Source: Sphingobacterium sp. B16(2022)
Lineage (GTDB): Bacteria > Bacteroidota > Bacteroidia > Sphingobacteriales > Sphingobacteriaceae
Reading direction: 5' to 3'
Assembly (NCBI RefSeq): GCF_012030425.1
Contig: NZ_JAAUVN010000007.1
Coordinates: 236,019-300,018 of the forward strand
Length of the DNA stretch: 64,000 nucleotides
Below the pieces are notes generated by a model, which was not told where the DNA came from, did no database searches, and saw only the letters and a list, made by a program, of their open reading frames with translations. This document shows positions 28,349-36,843 of this stretch, one piece after another; position 1 is the first letter of the stretch, and each line of letters begins with the position of its first letter. Position numbers and translations under genes: made by a program.

Positions 28349-30694
28349 ATGATAAATAATCAACGCCTTTTAGCTTTTACAAGTATAACGCTTTTGTTGC
28401 TAATTTTCACATCTTGCCGTACAGCACGTTTCTTAAATGAGGACCAAGCTTTGGTAGATCATGTGGATATCCATGGCGTAAAACCTGAACTCAAAGAAAC
28501 AACCTCACTCTATATCTCGAATGAGATTAAGGTCAATTCGCGGGTTAACTTATTTATCTATAATCTTTTTAATACAAAAGATGGAAAATATAAGAAACGT
28601 AATATCAGAAATGTCGGTGAAGCCCCCCATTTATTAGATTCTGGTTTAGTTGATTTATCTGCGACACAGATAAAACGATTTTTATTTACAAAAGGTTATT
28701 TTGGTGCTAGCGTAACACCTGAAATAGCAGTTAAGAAGAAAAGAGCGACCATTCATTTTAATGTTACTCAGGGCGATCCCTACTACATGAGTAAAATTAC
28801 GTACAACTTTGCAGATCCTATAGTTGCCGACCTTTATAAAAAAGAAGTAAAACCAGCTACAGTTATCAAAGAAGGAGATCAATATGATGCGGTAAACCTG
28901 ATCACAGAAAGAGAAAAATTGTATATGGCTATGCGTGATCATGGCTATTTTGATTATATCCGTCAATACATGCGTGTCGCTGTAGATTCGATGTCAAAGA
29001 AAAATCAATTAAATTTAGAAGTGCAGGTTGAAAATCCAAGCGATTCAACAAAACATCAGGCATATACCATCGATAATATCTTTGTTACTATTCGAAATTT
29101 TGGAACTGCAAAGAAAGAAATTAAACAGACATTCGACAGCATCAACAATATCCATTTCAAAGATGAGACAAACAATTTTCGTCTGAAACCATTGACCCGA
29201 TATATGTATATCAAATCTGGGAATCCTTACAATCTGACGAAAGAAAATCTTTCTTACGATCGTTTGTACGAAATGAATGGATTTCGTAGTGTTAAAATTC
29301 ATTATCAAAAGACAGATTCAAACAAATTGGATGCATTCTATGAGATGGTACCTCGTCCGTTGATGGGAAATCAGATTGAAGGTGAATTTACACTGAGTTC
29401 AGGTATGAGCGGTTTTAATATCGGAAATACATTTTCACATCGTAATATCTTTGGCGGAGCCGAACTATTGGAAGTAAAATTACGTTATGGTATTTTGTTT
29501 GACCCTAGACTTAGTGGTAGCATTTCTAACAAAATCTTTAATAATGATATTCAGATCGGTGTAAATCTGATTGTCCCACGTATGATGACACCTTTTCCTG
29601 TTAGCAATACCGCACAGTATGGTTTAGCCAAAACGACTTTTTCGACGAGCTTACAAATCTTCAATCAGGATGCCACCTATTCAAACCGTTACTTTATCAA
29701 TACATTAAATTACTCCTGGCACGAATCTGCAAATAAATTCCACAGCTTTACGCCAATTGTGTTAGAATATAGACAAGGACGTTTAAATGATAATTTTGCT
29801 CAGAACCTGATAGATCAGGGGTACTTATTATATGTACGAAGTAATAACCGCGAGTATTTTGGTCTGGGATCCCAGTACGCATTCACTTATAACGCCAAGA
29901 AGCTGACCAAGAAGGAAAATTTTAATTATTTCAAAGGCTCAGTAGATTTAAGTGGTAATATTTTAGATCTTGTAAGCCGGGTAGTTAAGTTTGACCGGAC
30001 GGCGGATGGCGAAAAAAAGGTTCTTGGAGTACCTTATTTGCAGTATGCCAAAACGGAATTAGACTATCGTCTTTATCGTAATCTAGGGGGCAATAGACAA
30101 TTTGTTTTTAGAATCAATCCAGGTATTGCTATTCCTTATGGAAACAATTCGACGCTCATGATTTTCGAAAAAAGCTTTTACGGTGGCGGAATGAATGGCA
30201 TGCGTGCCTGGCAAGCTCGGACATTGGGTCCCGGAAATTATAATCGCGAAAGTGTCAATGAAGACTTACGGTTGAACCTTCGGAACTTAGATCAATTGGG
30301 GGAAATCAAAATTGAAGGAAATGCTGAATATCGTTTCCGCATATTAAATAGCGTATTAGGAGCTAAGATGAATGGTGCTACCTTCGTTGACTTTGGAAAT
30401 GTCTGGCGATTAAAAGAAAATGAATTAAATCCAGGCGGAGAGTTTAAGTTTAATAAATTTTTAAGTCAGATTGCAATAGGAACAGGTTTTGGACTTCGTT
30501 TTGATTCCGACTATTTTATTATCCGATTGGATGCAGGACTTAAAGTTAAAGATCCGCAATTCTCAGGAAGCGATCAATGGGTTTTAAAACATTTTTTCGA
30601 TTCCAAAGAATTTAAGGATCAGTATTACCAGACACATAGACCTGACCGTTATAATTTTATTCAGTATAACTTTGGTATTGGATTGCCTTTTTAG
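28349..30694 (+). CDS. BamA/TamA-like outer-membrane protein with POTRA domains
   Basis: The 781-residue protein has an N-terminal signal with a lipobox-like end (LLLIFTSCRTARFLNE). Periplasmic POTRA-type repeats follow (roughly 40-330, for example FTKGYFGASVTPEIAVKKKRATIHFNV). The C-terminal 16-stranded Omp85 barrel has FGGAELLEVKLRYG, the conserved FEKSFYGGGMNGMRAWQARTLGPG segment (equivalent to the VRGF loop region) and a terminal strand ending FGIGLPF. Omp85 proteins insert or assemble outer-membrane proteins. A lipidated TamA-like form is frequent in Bacteroidota. Its stop overlaps the convergent membrane-protein gene by 4 bp. Confidence 0.9.
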   Translation: MINNQRLLAFTSITLLLLIFTSCRTARFLNEDQALVDHVDIHGVKPELKETTSLYISNEIKVNSRVNLFIYNLFNTKDGKYKKRNIRNVGEAPHLLDSGLVDLSATQIKRFLFTKGYFGASVTPEIAVKKKRATIHFNVTQGDPYYMSKITYNFADPIVADLYKKEVKPATVIKEGDQYDAVNLITEREKLYMAMRDHGYFDYIRQYMRVAVDSMSKKNQLNLEVQVENPSDSTKHQAYTIDNIFVTIRNFGTAKKEIKQTFDSINNIHFKDETNNFRLKPLTRYMYIKSGNPYNLTKENLSYDRLYEMNGFRSVKIHYQKTDSNKLDAFYEMVPRPLMGNQIEGEFTLSSGMSGFNIGNTFSHRNIFGGAELLEVKLRYGILFDPRLSGSISNKIFNNDIQIGVNLIVPRMMTPFPVSNTAQYGLAKTTFSTSLQIFNQDATYSNRYFINTLNYSWHESANKFHSFTPIVLEYRQGRLNDNFAQNLIDQGYLLYVRSNNREYFGLGSQYAFTYNAKKLTKKENFNYFKGSVDLSGNILDLVSRVVKFDRTADGEKKVLGVPYLQYAKTELDYRLYRNLGGNRQFVFRINPGIAIPYGNNSTLMIFEKSFYGGGMNGMRAWQARTLGPGNYNRESVNEDLRLNLRNLDQLGEIKIEGNAEYRFRILNSVLGAKMNGATFVDFGNVWRLKENELNPGGEFKFNKFLSQIAIGTGFGLRFDSDYFIIRLDAGLKVKDPQFSGSDQWVLKHFFDSKEFKDQYYQTHRPDRYNFIQYNFGIGLPF

Positions 30695-31218
30695 AAAATT
30701 AAGTTTTTTAAACTTGCAAAAATAGATTCTATAATAGACGAGATATTTAGGCCCTGCGAGTGATTGAAGAAAAAGAAACATACAGCCAGTACAATTGCCG
30801 TTAATAATAGTTTCTTAAATGCATAAGCAATAAGTAAGATCACTGCCGGGATAATGAGAAACATAAGTCCGCTGATTGCAAATGCTGACAATCCTTTGTC
30901 AGATTTATAGATATAAAATAGTCGACCTTTTGATCTGTCTTGATTCTTATGTTTGAAGAATACAAATGTTGAGGATTCAATTTTATCATTTGGAACCCCA
31001 ATTCCATCGTGGAACTGTAAGTCCTGGGTAAACCCATTAATGCTAAACTTATACGTACCGTTGATACGTTCATTTGTCTTCTCTGCCGAATCTACAGCTA
31101 TAATGGCAAGTTTCCCATTGCCTGATAAATTTTCTTTTACTATAAAATTCTCTATTTTTTGCATTTGTGCATGCCCTAAAAATGGAATTAACAGCAGGAG
31201 AAACAATAGTTTTTTCAT
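30691..31218 (-). CDS. Uncharacterized membrane protein with signal peptide
   Basis: I do not recognise this 175-residue protein. It starts MKKLLFLLLLIPFLGHAQ, a signal peptide, followed by a small globular region of about 90 residues with beta-strand character (FSINGFTQDLQFHDGIGVPN). Two hydrophobic segments near the C-terminus (AISGLMFLIIPAVILLIAYA and LLTAIVLAVCFFFFN) suggest membrane anchoring with a periplasmic domain. It overlaps the end of the BamA-like gene by 4 bp, on the opposite strand. Its start codon lies inside a 24-bp sequence that is repeated 77 bp upstream. Confidence 0.75.
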   Translation of the reverse strand: MKKLLFLLLLIPFLGHAQMQKIENFIVKENLSGNGKLAIIAVDSAEKTNERINGTYKFSINGFTQDLQFHDGIGVPNDKIESSTFVFFKHKNQDRSKGRLFYIYKSDKGLSAFAISGLMFLIIPAVILLIAYAFKKLLLTAIVLAVCFFFFNHSQGLNISSIIESIFASLKNLIF

Positions 31219-31313
31219 TATTAAATTTGTTTTTTAACGGATATCAAGCGATCATGATCTGCACTTAGCTATCTGTAAGATCATGATGGTTTCATTATTA
31301 AATTTGTTTTTTA
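31213..31313. repeat. 24-bp direct repeat and GATCATGAT palindromes upstream of a membrane-protein gene
   Basis: The sequence starting TTTCATTATTAAATTTG and ending TTTTTTA occurs exactly at 31213-31236 and 31290-31313. The first copy covers the start codon of the minus-strand gene ending at 31218. Between them are two GATCATGAT elements (31250-31258 and 31279-31287). The remaining part of the 31219-31527 gap is AT-rich and shows no gene. Confidence 0.75.
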
Positions 31314-31496
31314 TCAATAATGAAGCAATCATAAATCCAGTATTCTTCAAGATTTGAACTGATTTAGTTCATGATGTTTCATTAAAAATTGTTTGCGTTG
31401 CAATTTTAGACATTTTCTATCTCTTTATAAAATAGATAGCCTTAATAATTCAATAAATGTTTTTGTTATTTTATTTCCGAAACAATGAATAATTTG

Positions 31497-31504
31497 TACC
31501 TTTG
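31497..31504 (+). promoter_or_regulatory. -7 element of the small membrane-protein gene
   Basis: TACCTTTG matches TAnnTTTG, with a TTT triplet 20 nt upstream at the -33 position. It lies 24 bp before the ATG at 31528. Confidence 0.6.
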
Positions 31505-31527
31505 TCTTGTAAAAAAATTAAATCGAA

Positions 31528-31785
31528 ATGGCAGAAACAGTACAACATAGAGAACCAAAAAAGACTGATAATAACGCAAATCAAACTCATTATTACAAGA
31601 CTTTAACAATAGCTATCGTTTTGGGTCTTATAGGAGTATTCATTAGATTTGTACCAGATGTTTGCACAAACTTTGATCAACATGTATCGATGTTTTCAGC
31701 AATAGCTAACATTAGCCTTGTAGTAGCATCTCTTATCGCTTTTAGAACAGTTTTTGGAATTTTAGGATTCGGAAAAAATAAATAA
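31528..31785 (+). CDS. Small two-helix membrane protein, uncharacterized
   Basis: I do not recognise a named family for this 85-residue protein. The first 25 residues are polar and charged (MAETVQHREPKKTDNNANQ). Two hydrophobic helices follow (LTIAIVLGLIGVFIRFV and MFSAIANISLVVASLIAF), separated by a short loop containing the only cysteine (DVCTNFDQH). The protein ends FGKNK. It has its own promoter (31497-31504) and a strong terminator (31806-31838). That arrangement and the normal codon use support a real, independently expressed gene. Confidence 0.75.
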   Translation: MAETVQHREPKKTDNNANQTHYYKTLTIAIVLGLIGVFIRFVPDVCTNFDQHVSMFSAIANISLVVASLIAFRTVFGILGFGKNK

Positions 31786-31805
31786 GTCTTTATAAAAATA
31801 TAGTA

Positions 31806-31838
31806 AACGTCAATTCGAAAGAATTGACGTTTTTTTTA
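31806..31838 (+). terminator. Terminator after the small membrane-protein gene
   Basis: An 11-bp perfect stem (AACGTCAATTC and complement) with a GAAA tetraloop is followed by eight T residues. Confidence 0.93.
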
Positions 31839-31980
31839 CGCTGTTTTTCTTCGAATTGCCTTGGTACGGTTCCATCTAGATGACAGGTAACCCCCTTTTG
31901 GAGGTTAAGATATAACAAAGCATAGGGTTAAAAGTTTTAAATATTTACTTACCCGCGCCAAGATAAAATGTCGAAAAAAA

Positions 31981-32020
31981 AATACGCTGTTTCCCGTAAG
32001 AGAAACAGCGTATTTTTTTA
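31981..32020. terminator. Terminator, bidirectional
   Basis: A 13-bp perfect stem (AATACGCTGTTTC and complement, 8-nt loop) has an A-run on its left and a T-run on its right. It probably ends the minus-strand gene at 32040-32453. The 31839-31980 stretch between the two terminators shows no gene. Confidence 0.85.
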
Positions 32021-32039
32021 TAGTACGAATAGCAATTAA

Positions 32040-32453
32040 TTATGCAAATAATGACCAAGTTCCCCAAGGAATACGAGCTAAGATTAAGATTAATCCAAGA
32101 ATGTAAAAAATCAAAACAGTTTTGTTAGCTTGTTTGGCATCAGTCAATTTTTTAGCTTTTATATAACCAATAGAAATTAACACAATCGCGATAATCATCG
32201 TAAGCGGATGCTCGATAATTTTAAAACGCATCGTAGGGTCTTTCATAATAGAACCTGAGATCATGGATGGGTATTTTAATACGAAGAATAAAATCAATCC
32301 AATTAATAATTGCAAGTGAGAGGCGATAAAACCTAACAGCGCAATTTTTCTATTATACGGTTTGTTACCTGAGAAGTTTACAAAGGTAATGATGATTGAA
32401 ACAATCAGAGCTAACAATAAGATAATTGCTAATGTCGAGTGTAAGTGTAACAT
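32040..32453 (-). CDS. Four-helix membrane protein
   Basis: The 137-residue protein is almost entirely hydrophobic, with four helices (TLAIILLLALIVSIIITFV, ALLGFIASHLQLLIGLILFFV, LTMIIAIVLISIGYI, TVLIFYILGLILILA). Histidines H3 and H5 near the N-terminus, one in helix 2 (SHLQ) and one before helix 3 (EHPL) are spaced so that they could bind heme. Similar short proteins in Bacteroidota are often labelled cytochrome b-like, but the sequence does not prove heme binding. It is a single gene, transcribed toward the terminator at 31981-32020, with the M28 peptidase gene behind it. Confidence 0.75.
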   Translation of the reverse strand: MLHLHSTLAIILLLALIVSIIITFVNFSGNKPYNRKIALLGFIASHLQLLIGLILFFVLKYPSMISGSIMKDPTMRFKIIEHPLTMIIAIVLISIGYIKAKKLTDAKQANKTVLIFYILGLILILARIPWGTWSLFA

Positions 32454-32498
32454 AATTTCTTCTTTAATTAATTCTTTGAATACAAAAGTATAAAATAA

Positions 32499-34148
32499 CT
32501 AACGCTTTTCGCCTATTTCTTTAAATTCAGATTTTTCTTTCCATTTCGGGAAAGTCGCTTCTTGACTTAAGGTATAACCAATATCAAAAAATAGTCGAAT
32601 ATCGGCTAACATACCTTCAAAATTCCACTCCGGAATCACTTCATCGTTGACAGCATGATAACGGCCCTCCAATGCTTTTTTTCGTTTTTCAGTAATGGAC
32701 CGATCTTTTTCCAGATAATCATTTCCACTACCAGCATAAAATGCAGGAACACCAACCTTCGCAAAATTGAAATGATCAGAACGATAGAAGCCTCCGGATC
32801 CAGGATTGCCCTCTGATTTCGTATAGCGGTCAAATTTGAGAGCAGAACGTTCGGCGTAGTCATCCATATCCGATTGCCCTTTTCCAACAATAGATACATC
32901 TTTGGTAGCACCCGCAGCACTGAAGGCATCCATATTGATATTAGCAACTGTTTTATTTAAAGGGTAAATCGGATTTCTAACATAATAATCCGATCCCAGT
33001 AATCCGTCTTCTTCCGAAGTCACAGCAAGAAATACAATGGAACGTTCGGGAGCTTTTTTAGCTGCTTTAAAAGCTTTAGCAATCTCAAATAGTGCTGCTA
33101 CCCCAGCAGCATTATCAATGGCACCATTATAGATTGAGTCTCCATTGACTGCTTCGCCAATGCCGAGATGATCCCAATGTGCGGTGTAGATAATATTTTC
33201 ATCTTGACGGCTTTTACCTTCAAGTCTGGCGATGACATTATTTGACTTTGATCTTTTTATTTTATTGCTGACCTCAAAATTTGTTGTTATTCCCAAAGGA
33301 ACTGCTTTGAAGCCTTTTTTCTTCGCTTTTTCCATTAGTGAGTCATCATAACCTGCTAGTTTAAAAAGCTTGGATGTACTTTCTGTAGATAACCAGCCCT
33401 CCACTTGTGCATATTTATGAGGGTCGCTCACATTGTCTAAGTCCATCTGCGGCGCATTTCCCCAACCTGTACGGATCACATTCCAACCGTAACTAGCTGC
33501 CTTTGTCTGATGGATTATCATAACGCCAGCGGCACCTTGACGTGCTGCTTCTTCATATTTGTAGGTCCATCTTCCATAATAGGTCATTGTATCGCCTTTA
33601 AAAAGAGACTTATCATAATGTCCAGGATCATTGACCATGACAACGACAGTCTTTCCCTTTACATCAAGATCTTGATAATCATTCCACTGGTATTCCGGAG
33701 CAACGATACCAAATCCTACAAAAACGAGCTCTGTATTTTTCAATTCCACATGATCCTGCAGGCGACGGCTTGTTAACACATAATCTGTAAGATTATTTAG
33801 TGTGAGTTCGTCCTGCGGAGATTTTAAAGATAGGCTTACATTGGGAGTGGAGGTAATCTCTACCATTGGAACTTCCTGAAAGTAACTGTTGCCATTACCG
33901 GGTTCTAGCCCTAGCGCTTTAAACTGAGTTGCTATATAGTTGGTCGCCAAAGTATCTCCCTTTGTAAAGGGTTTTCTACCCATAAATTCATCCGATGAAA
34001 GTTTGAGGATGGTGCTCTTATAGCTTTTTTCACTAATGCTGCTGAGTGCTTTTTGATCGAGGGTATTTTGCTTCGTTTGCGCTGATACAAGATGCGGCAT
34101 ACCCATGCATGCTATACCTAGCGCTATGTAGTTAAATTGTTTTTTCAT
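32499..34148 (-). CDS. Secreted M28-family metallopeptidase with PA insert
   Basis: From the ATG at 34148 the protein has 549 residues and a signal peptide (MKKQFNYIALGIACMGMPHLVSAQ). The start 12 codons upstream is rejected because it spoils the signal. A protease-associated (PA) domain occupies roughly 130-270. The M28 zinc motifs follow: AHWDHLGIG (His, Asp), GAIDNAAGVAAL (bridging Asp), TSEEDGLLGSDYY (Glu-Glu), NINMDA (Asp) and DHFNFAKVGVPAFY (last His). It is an aminopeptidase-type enzyme for peptide degradation outside the cytoplasm. Its start overlaps the end of the SprT-like gene by 17 bp, so the two are probably one transcript. Confidence 0.93.
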   Translation of the reverse strand: MKKQFNYIALGIACMGMPHLVSAQTKQNTLDQKALSSISEKSYKSTILKLSSDEFMGRKPFTKGDTLATNYIATQFKALGLEPGNGNSYFQEVPMVEITSTPNVSLSLKSPQDELTLNNLTDYVLTSRRLQDHVELKNTELVFVGFGIVAPEYQWNDYQDLDVKGKTVVVMVNDPGHYDKSLFKGDTMTYYGRWTYKYEEAARQGAAGVMIIHQTKAASYGWNVIRTGWGNAPQMDLDNVSDPHKYAQVEGWLSTESTSKLFKLAGYDDSLMEKAKKKGFKAVPLGITTNFEVSNKIKRSKSNNVIARLEGKSRQDENIIYTAHWDHLGIGEAVNGDSIYNGAIDNAAGVAALFEIAKAFKAAKKAPERSIVFLAVTSEEDGLLGSDYYVRNPIYPLNKTVANINMDAFSAAGATKDVSIVGKGQSDMDDYAERSALKFDRYTKSEGNPGSGGFYRSDHFNFAKVGVPAFYAGSGNDYLEKDRSITEKRKKALEGRYHAVNDEVIPEWNFEGMLADIRLFFDIGYTLSQEATFPKWKEKSEFKEIGEKR

Positions 34149-34770
34149 GTTGATGTGTTGTATCAATAGGATAAATCTCCGCAATAGGATGGAAAAGATA
34201 AATTTTGTTACTGCTCAATTCTACGCATTTGTAGCGCTTTCTCACTTTTTCCTGCTTTTGAAACACCCGACCATTCTGTAATTTGAAATGACTTTTCTCA
34301 GGTAACATTTCAACAGTTAATACCTGATCGGCATGTTTGTCAAATTTTTTAAGGGTACGAAAAAGATGAAGATCAGTACAACTGGATGCTGCCGGATTTG
34401 CTAAATATTGCGCTACAGCCGTGGCAATTTCAGCAGGAAAAATCTGAAGCCCTAAAAATGGATTCATTAAATTTTGAAAATTAGACTTCCATTCACTACC
34501 ATGCGGCTTCACAGCATGTTTATGCTGTTGCCAAGTCTGCAGATGTGCAAACTCATGAATGGTGGTGATCAAGAAGGAATAGGGGTTGAGATCATGATTC
34601 ACCGAAATGCGATGGCCAGCCGTACGAAAAGGTGCACGATAATCACCAAGTTTTGTACTTCGGGTTTTAGATATTTTGAATAAACAGCCCGTATCATTGA
34701 TCCATCTGGAGATAATGGGAGCAGCCTCTTCGGGCATAAATCTTTTCAATGTAGCACTATAATCCTGCAT
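34132..34770 (-). CDS. SprT-like zinc metalloprotease-domain protein
   Basis: From the ATG at 34770 the protein has 212 residues. A longer start at 34839 would run into the terminator of the upstream gene at 34830-34857, so the shorter one is chosen. The metal-binding HExxH motif is seen in TTIHEFAHLQTWQQHKH, with a further histidine downstream (VKPHGSEWKSNFQNLM), matching the SprT/SprT-like pattern. The usual C-terminal zinc-ribbon CxxC pairs are not evident. The function of bacterial SprT-like proteins is poorly known; eukaryotic SPRTN cleaves DNA-crosslinked proteins. Its end overlaps the start of the M28 peptidase gene. Confidence 0.82.
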   Translation of the reverse strand: MQDYSATLKRFMPEEAAPIISRWINDTGCLFKISKTRSTKLGDYRAPFRTAGHRISVNHDLNPYSFLITTIHEFAHLQTWQQHKHAVKPHGSEWKSNFQNLMNPFLGLQIFPAEIATAVAQYLANPAASSCTDLHLFRTLKKFDKHADQVLTVEMLPEKSHFKLQNGRVFQKQEKVRKRYKCVELSSNKIYLFHPIAEIYPIDTTHQHEKTI

Positions 34771-34829
34771 AACACAAACATAACTTTTTTTATTATTATA
34801 GCACTTATGCAAAAAGAAATTAAAAAATA

Positions 34830-34857
34830 AAAGCCGCACTATAACTAGTGCGGCTTT
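34830..34857. terminator. Terminator of the DUF4139 gene
   Basis: A 12-bp perfect stem (AAAGCCGCACTA and complement, TAAC loop). On the minus strand it is followed by a T-rich run, and it lies 17 bp beyond the stop of the gene at 34874-36493. Confidence 0.9.
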
Positions 34858-34873
34858 AAAAAAAAAGAATACT

Positions 34874-36493
34874 TTAATAAATGTTTACCTGTTTATCTTT
34901 TGGATATTTTAAACTATAGCCAAATCGGATCTTTTTACTAGCGCCAGCAGGAACTGTGACATTCCATTTCAGTATACCGGTCTCTTTTGTTAATTCGGCA
35001 CCGTCTTGATCATCGACTGTGATTTCCATCGATTTGTCTGTCGAAATTGGTATCTGGTCCTGCAGGTTGATGGTTACACTGCTCTTCTTATTATTTTTTA
35101 TGGTGATCTCATACACCAAGCTTTGTTTTTTGCTTCCGCCCAATATCTTGGTTTGAGATAGATCATTCACCTTGTCACGCTTTATGCTGATCATCTTGTC
35201 TCTCCCCATGCTCATTTTGAGCGTATCGGTAGACATATTTGGATCAATAAAGGTCTTGCCAACCAGCATATTTTCAAACATGATATTTGCAATTCCGGGC
35301 ATCAGATTTAGTTTTTCGTAATCTGTTAATTCCGCCAGGAGATATACGCTAGGATCTAAGCGAGGTATCGCTACATAATTGTAATTTGCCGGATGCTTGT
35401 ATTCTTTTAACGATACACTATGTGGCTTGCCGTTGGATGCAATATCGTATGGGATAGTAATATCAAATGTCGTATTCAGCTGATTTTCGTTTTGCTGCGT
35501 ATAAGCATTGATACCATTTGTTCCCCGAATGCGGATATTTTTTTTGTCACTTATGGTAACGACCTCATCAAGCACAAGGCCTGAAGCCTTATTTTGCAAA
35601 GCTTGAGGAAGCGTGGGCTGATTATAATACAGTTGCCAAGGAACTAGCGTTGGCGCTATTCCGTATTGAGACGGAGCACCTGTTGACAAGGTCAGATGAA
35701 CCTGTTTCCAGTCGATCCCGGTTTCTTGCGTGACATTCGCTTTGTAAATGATTTCCAACGGTGCAGTAGTACTAGCGGATCGTAGATCATATGATGCATT
35801 CCAGGATGCCTGTGAAGATGTGTACGTAATGTCGAAAGGTTGATTTCCAGCTTGGTTATTGATAACCTGAACAATCAGTTGTCCCCCTGAACCTGTTGTT
35901 TGTCCCTGTACCTCTTCTAGCTGGACTTTTGCTCTGTTAACGACATCTTGCTGGCTAACGATTTTATCTTCTAATATCGTAATATTACTTTTCACCTCCA
36001 GGTATTTAGTCTTATAATAATCGGCCATTTTAGCAAGTTCAGCAACAGTAGTACTACCATTTGTTCCAGCTATTTTTTGATTGTTTTCCAGTAGTTTTAA
36101 GATACTTTCTTCCGTTGCCTTTTGATTTTCAAAAGCTTTTAAAGCGTTAGCCTCCTTTTTGTATAAATTCTCTGCTTGTACAAATGCATCACTTTTGACA
36201 TCCGCTCCAATATAATTGACGGCTGACCGTACGGACATCACCGTTACGTTAGGAGAGCTTCCGATCTGAATACTGTTTTCATCGATGCCATTTGCAACAT
36301 GTGTAAATACAAGTTCAGTAGTTCCTGTGGGCAGGTTTACGTTAGCATGATGATTCAGTTCAGCCGCATTGGTATACAGCATAACCTCTTTTAAATCCGT
36401 CTTAATAATTTTGGGGCTCTGTGCAAATAAACTGCCACTGATGATGATGCTACCAATTGTTAATGAAATCTTTGTTATCTCCATCTTGTTCAT
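34874..36493 (-). CDS. DUF4139/DUF4140 (mucoidy inhibitor A-like) exported protein
   Basis: The 539-residue protein has a signal peptide (ISLTIGSIIISGSLFAQ). An N-terminal DUF4140-like domain (about 28-130) has the typical opening VMLYTNAAELNHHANVNLPTG. A coiled-coil stretch (about 110-205) precedes the DUF4139 beta-rich domain, with FDITYTSSQASWNASYDLRS and the ending PAGASKKIRFGYSLKYPKDK. An inserted segment (about 305-345) contains LVLDEVVTISDKKNIRIRGT, resembling a plug-domain fragment. The related MuiA protein was linked to exopolysaccharide regulation, but the molecular role is unknown. It is a single-gene unit. The 36494-36843 gap upstream holds only AT-rich sequence and the promoter of the next gene. 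Confidence 0.83.
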   Translation of the reverse strand: MNKMEITKISLTIGSIIISGSLFAQSPKIIKTDLKEVMLYTNAAELNHHANVNLPTGTTELVFTHVANGIDENSIQIGSSPNVTVMSVRSAVNYIGADVKSDAFVQAENLYKKEANALKAFENQKATEESILKLLENNQKIAGTNGSTTVAELAKMADYYKTKYLEVKSNITILEDKIVSQQDVVNRAKVQLEEVQGQTTGSGGQLIVQVINNQAGNQPFDITYTSSQASWNASYDLRSASTTAPLEIIYKANVTQETGIDWKQVHLTLSTGAPSQYGIAPTLVPWQLYYNQPTLPQALQNKASGLVLDEVVTISDKKNIRIRGTNGINAYTQQNENQLNTTFDITIPYDIASNGKPHSVSLKEYKHPANYNYVAIPRLDPSVYLLAELTDYEKLNLMPGIANIMFENMLVGKTFIDPNMSTDTLKMSMGRDKMISIKRDKVNDLSQTKILGGSKKQSLVYEITIKNNKKSSVTINLQDQIPISTDKSMEITVDDQDGAELTKETGILKWNVTVPAGASKKIRFGYSLKYPKDKQVNIY

Positions 36494-36728
36494 TTAGTAA
36501 TTTATATAAAGATGCGGTAATTAGTTTTATTTCATAAAAATAATTTGGCGCAGGAATAATGTTGCCCCATGTACCTGGAATAATAGATTGGGAACTGCTA
36601 GTATGGATACAATATGCTAGAGATGAATTTTGTTTTAAAAGAAAGAGTAGGTATTTAATAAAAGGCTGCTTATCAGTAGGTAAACGGTGGTTTAAGAAAT
36701 TGTAATTTTAGTTTTAATAAACAAAGTT

Positions 36729-36736
36729 TATGTTTG
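36729..36736 (+). promoter_or_regulatory. -7 element of the phosphodiesterase gene
   Basis: TATGTTTG fits TAnnTTTG. It lies about 108 bp before the preferred ATG at 36844. Because transcription would start about here, the upstream in-frame ATG at 36730 cannot be used. Confidence 0.5.
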
Positions 36737-36843
36737 CTAAACAAAAGATATTTTCTAACTTTAGTTTTACCAATGTAATGGGACCGAATTGTTCTGGTGA
36801 TGCAGTGAGTGAAATTCTGTTAAAAAATATAATATATAATACC

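Noticed and set aside
31839..31980. Small RNA between two strong terminators
   Set aside because: The two terminators are each explained by the flanking convergent genes, and no promoter-like element is seen in between.
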